Part shown: in pieces, positions 63,840-64,000 of the stretch | Position numbering within the stretch: position 1 is the stretch's first letter | How the letters are laid out: each line of letters opens with the position of its first letter | Source: Caulobacter segnis | GTDB lineage: Bacteria; Pseudomonadota; Alphaproteobacteria; Caulobacterales; Caulobacteraceae | Direction: 5' to 3' | DNA: 64,000 nt | Assembly: GCF_029543125.1 (NCBI RefSeq) | Contig: NZ_JARQWW010000002.1 | Location: 558,001 to 622,000, forward strand | Translations under genes and position numbers: made by a program | The notes under the pieces: model-generated | Told to the model about the DNA's origin: nothing | The model's input: the letters and a program-made list of their open reading frames with translations, nothing else | The model's database searches: none

Positions 63840-64000
63840 CTACTGGTCCAGAACCGTCAGGCCGGAGGCGTCCACGCGGACACCCAGGGCCCGACCCTTG
63901 AGGTGGTCGAACAGCGCTTCGTCGGTGCCCGTCAAAAAGGCTTGAAGGCCCAGCGCCGTGATTTCGTCGGCCAGAGCAGCCCGCCGTTTCAGGTCGAGAT
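63840..64000 (-). CDS. recF: DNA replication and repair protein RecF (3' end)
   Basis: Only the last ~52 codons are inside the window; the rest is beyond 64000. The minus strand reads [20 protein letters not shown], then [12 protein letters not shown] and ends LTVLDQ before TAG at 63840-63842. The ALADEI and QAFLTGTD segments are the RecF C-terminal signature. The gyrB ATG follows the stop immediately, so they are probably one transcript. RecF loads RecA at gaps. Confidence 0.85.
   Translation of the reverse strand, partial: LDLKRRAALADEITALGLQAFLTGTDEALFDHLKGRALGVRVDASGLTVLDQ

Overview
The window looks like chromosomal DNA of a Caulobacteraceae alphaproteobacterium (Caulobacter or Phenylobacterium type). 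The grounds are high GC, codon use dominated by GCC/CTG/GAC, and several lineage markers. These are a DivL-type kinase with tyrosine at the phosphorylation site, an AmgK/MurU muropeptide-recycling pair beside addAB, a RegB/RegA/SenC redox cluster, MmcB behind an alphaproteobacterial SOS box, and a protein resembling the LPS-anchoring domain of the Caulobacter S-layer protein RsaA. The genus is an inference.

Layout. 1-1430: the right end of an IS3-family element has inserted into a tyrosine-integrase gene next to tRNA-Ala(GGC), so the left edge is the end of an integrated element. 1.5-6.5 kb: a FYDLN-type acidic zinc-ribbon protein, then aroA-cmk-rpsA-ihfB. 6.5-13.5 kb: TonB receptor, mscL, GH92 mannosidase and an FGHS-type sugar transporter behind a LacI-like operator. 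13.5-18.6 kb: trpF-trpB-trpA-accD-folC. 18.7-22.8 kb: a NarL-type two-component pair and the RsaA-like protein. 22.8-32 kb, minus strand: tsaE-amgK-murU-addB-addA with start/stop overlaps, then trxA. 32-39.7 kb: zapE, a ParD-like antitoxin coupled to map, sdhCDAB, and a ferredoxin reductase plus ferredoxin. 39.8-49 kb: divL, a zincin, a sirtuin, a diiron protein, two lipocalins, mmcB and an MpaB-like protein. 48.8-51.5 kb: regA, regB, senC. 51.6-57 kb: phaZ, a YgjP-like protease, a class A PBP and an SdpR/SdpI pair. 57-64 kb: recQ, a soluble receptor with reversed domain order, a 5'-truncated DeoR gene, gyrB and the 3' end of recF.

Most genes are housekeeping. The observations most worth following are: (i) a 14-bp palindrome of the form TGACGGCnnCGTCA found both upstream of the ferredoxin reductase/ferredoxin genes and in the cobB/diiron-protein divergent region, which suggests one regulon and perhaps one electron-transfer chain; (ii) the RsaA-like anchoring-domain protein without RTX repeats, next to a two-component system; (iii) the ParD-like/map coupled pair with its own palindrome; (iv) the receptor-like protein with an N-terminal signalling tip and C-terminal Cache-type domain; (v) an SdpRI pair with a palindromic operator and no visible toxin gene.

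Three dispersed-repeat regions lie at 39.7, 42.7 and 44.8 kb. I saw no CRISPR array, rRNA or prophage structural genes. All family assignments are from reading the sequence; no database search was run.
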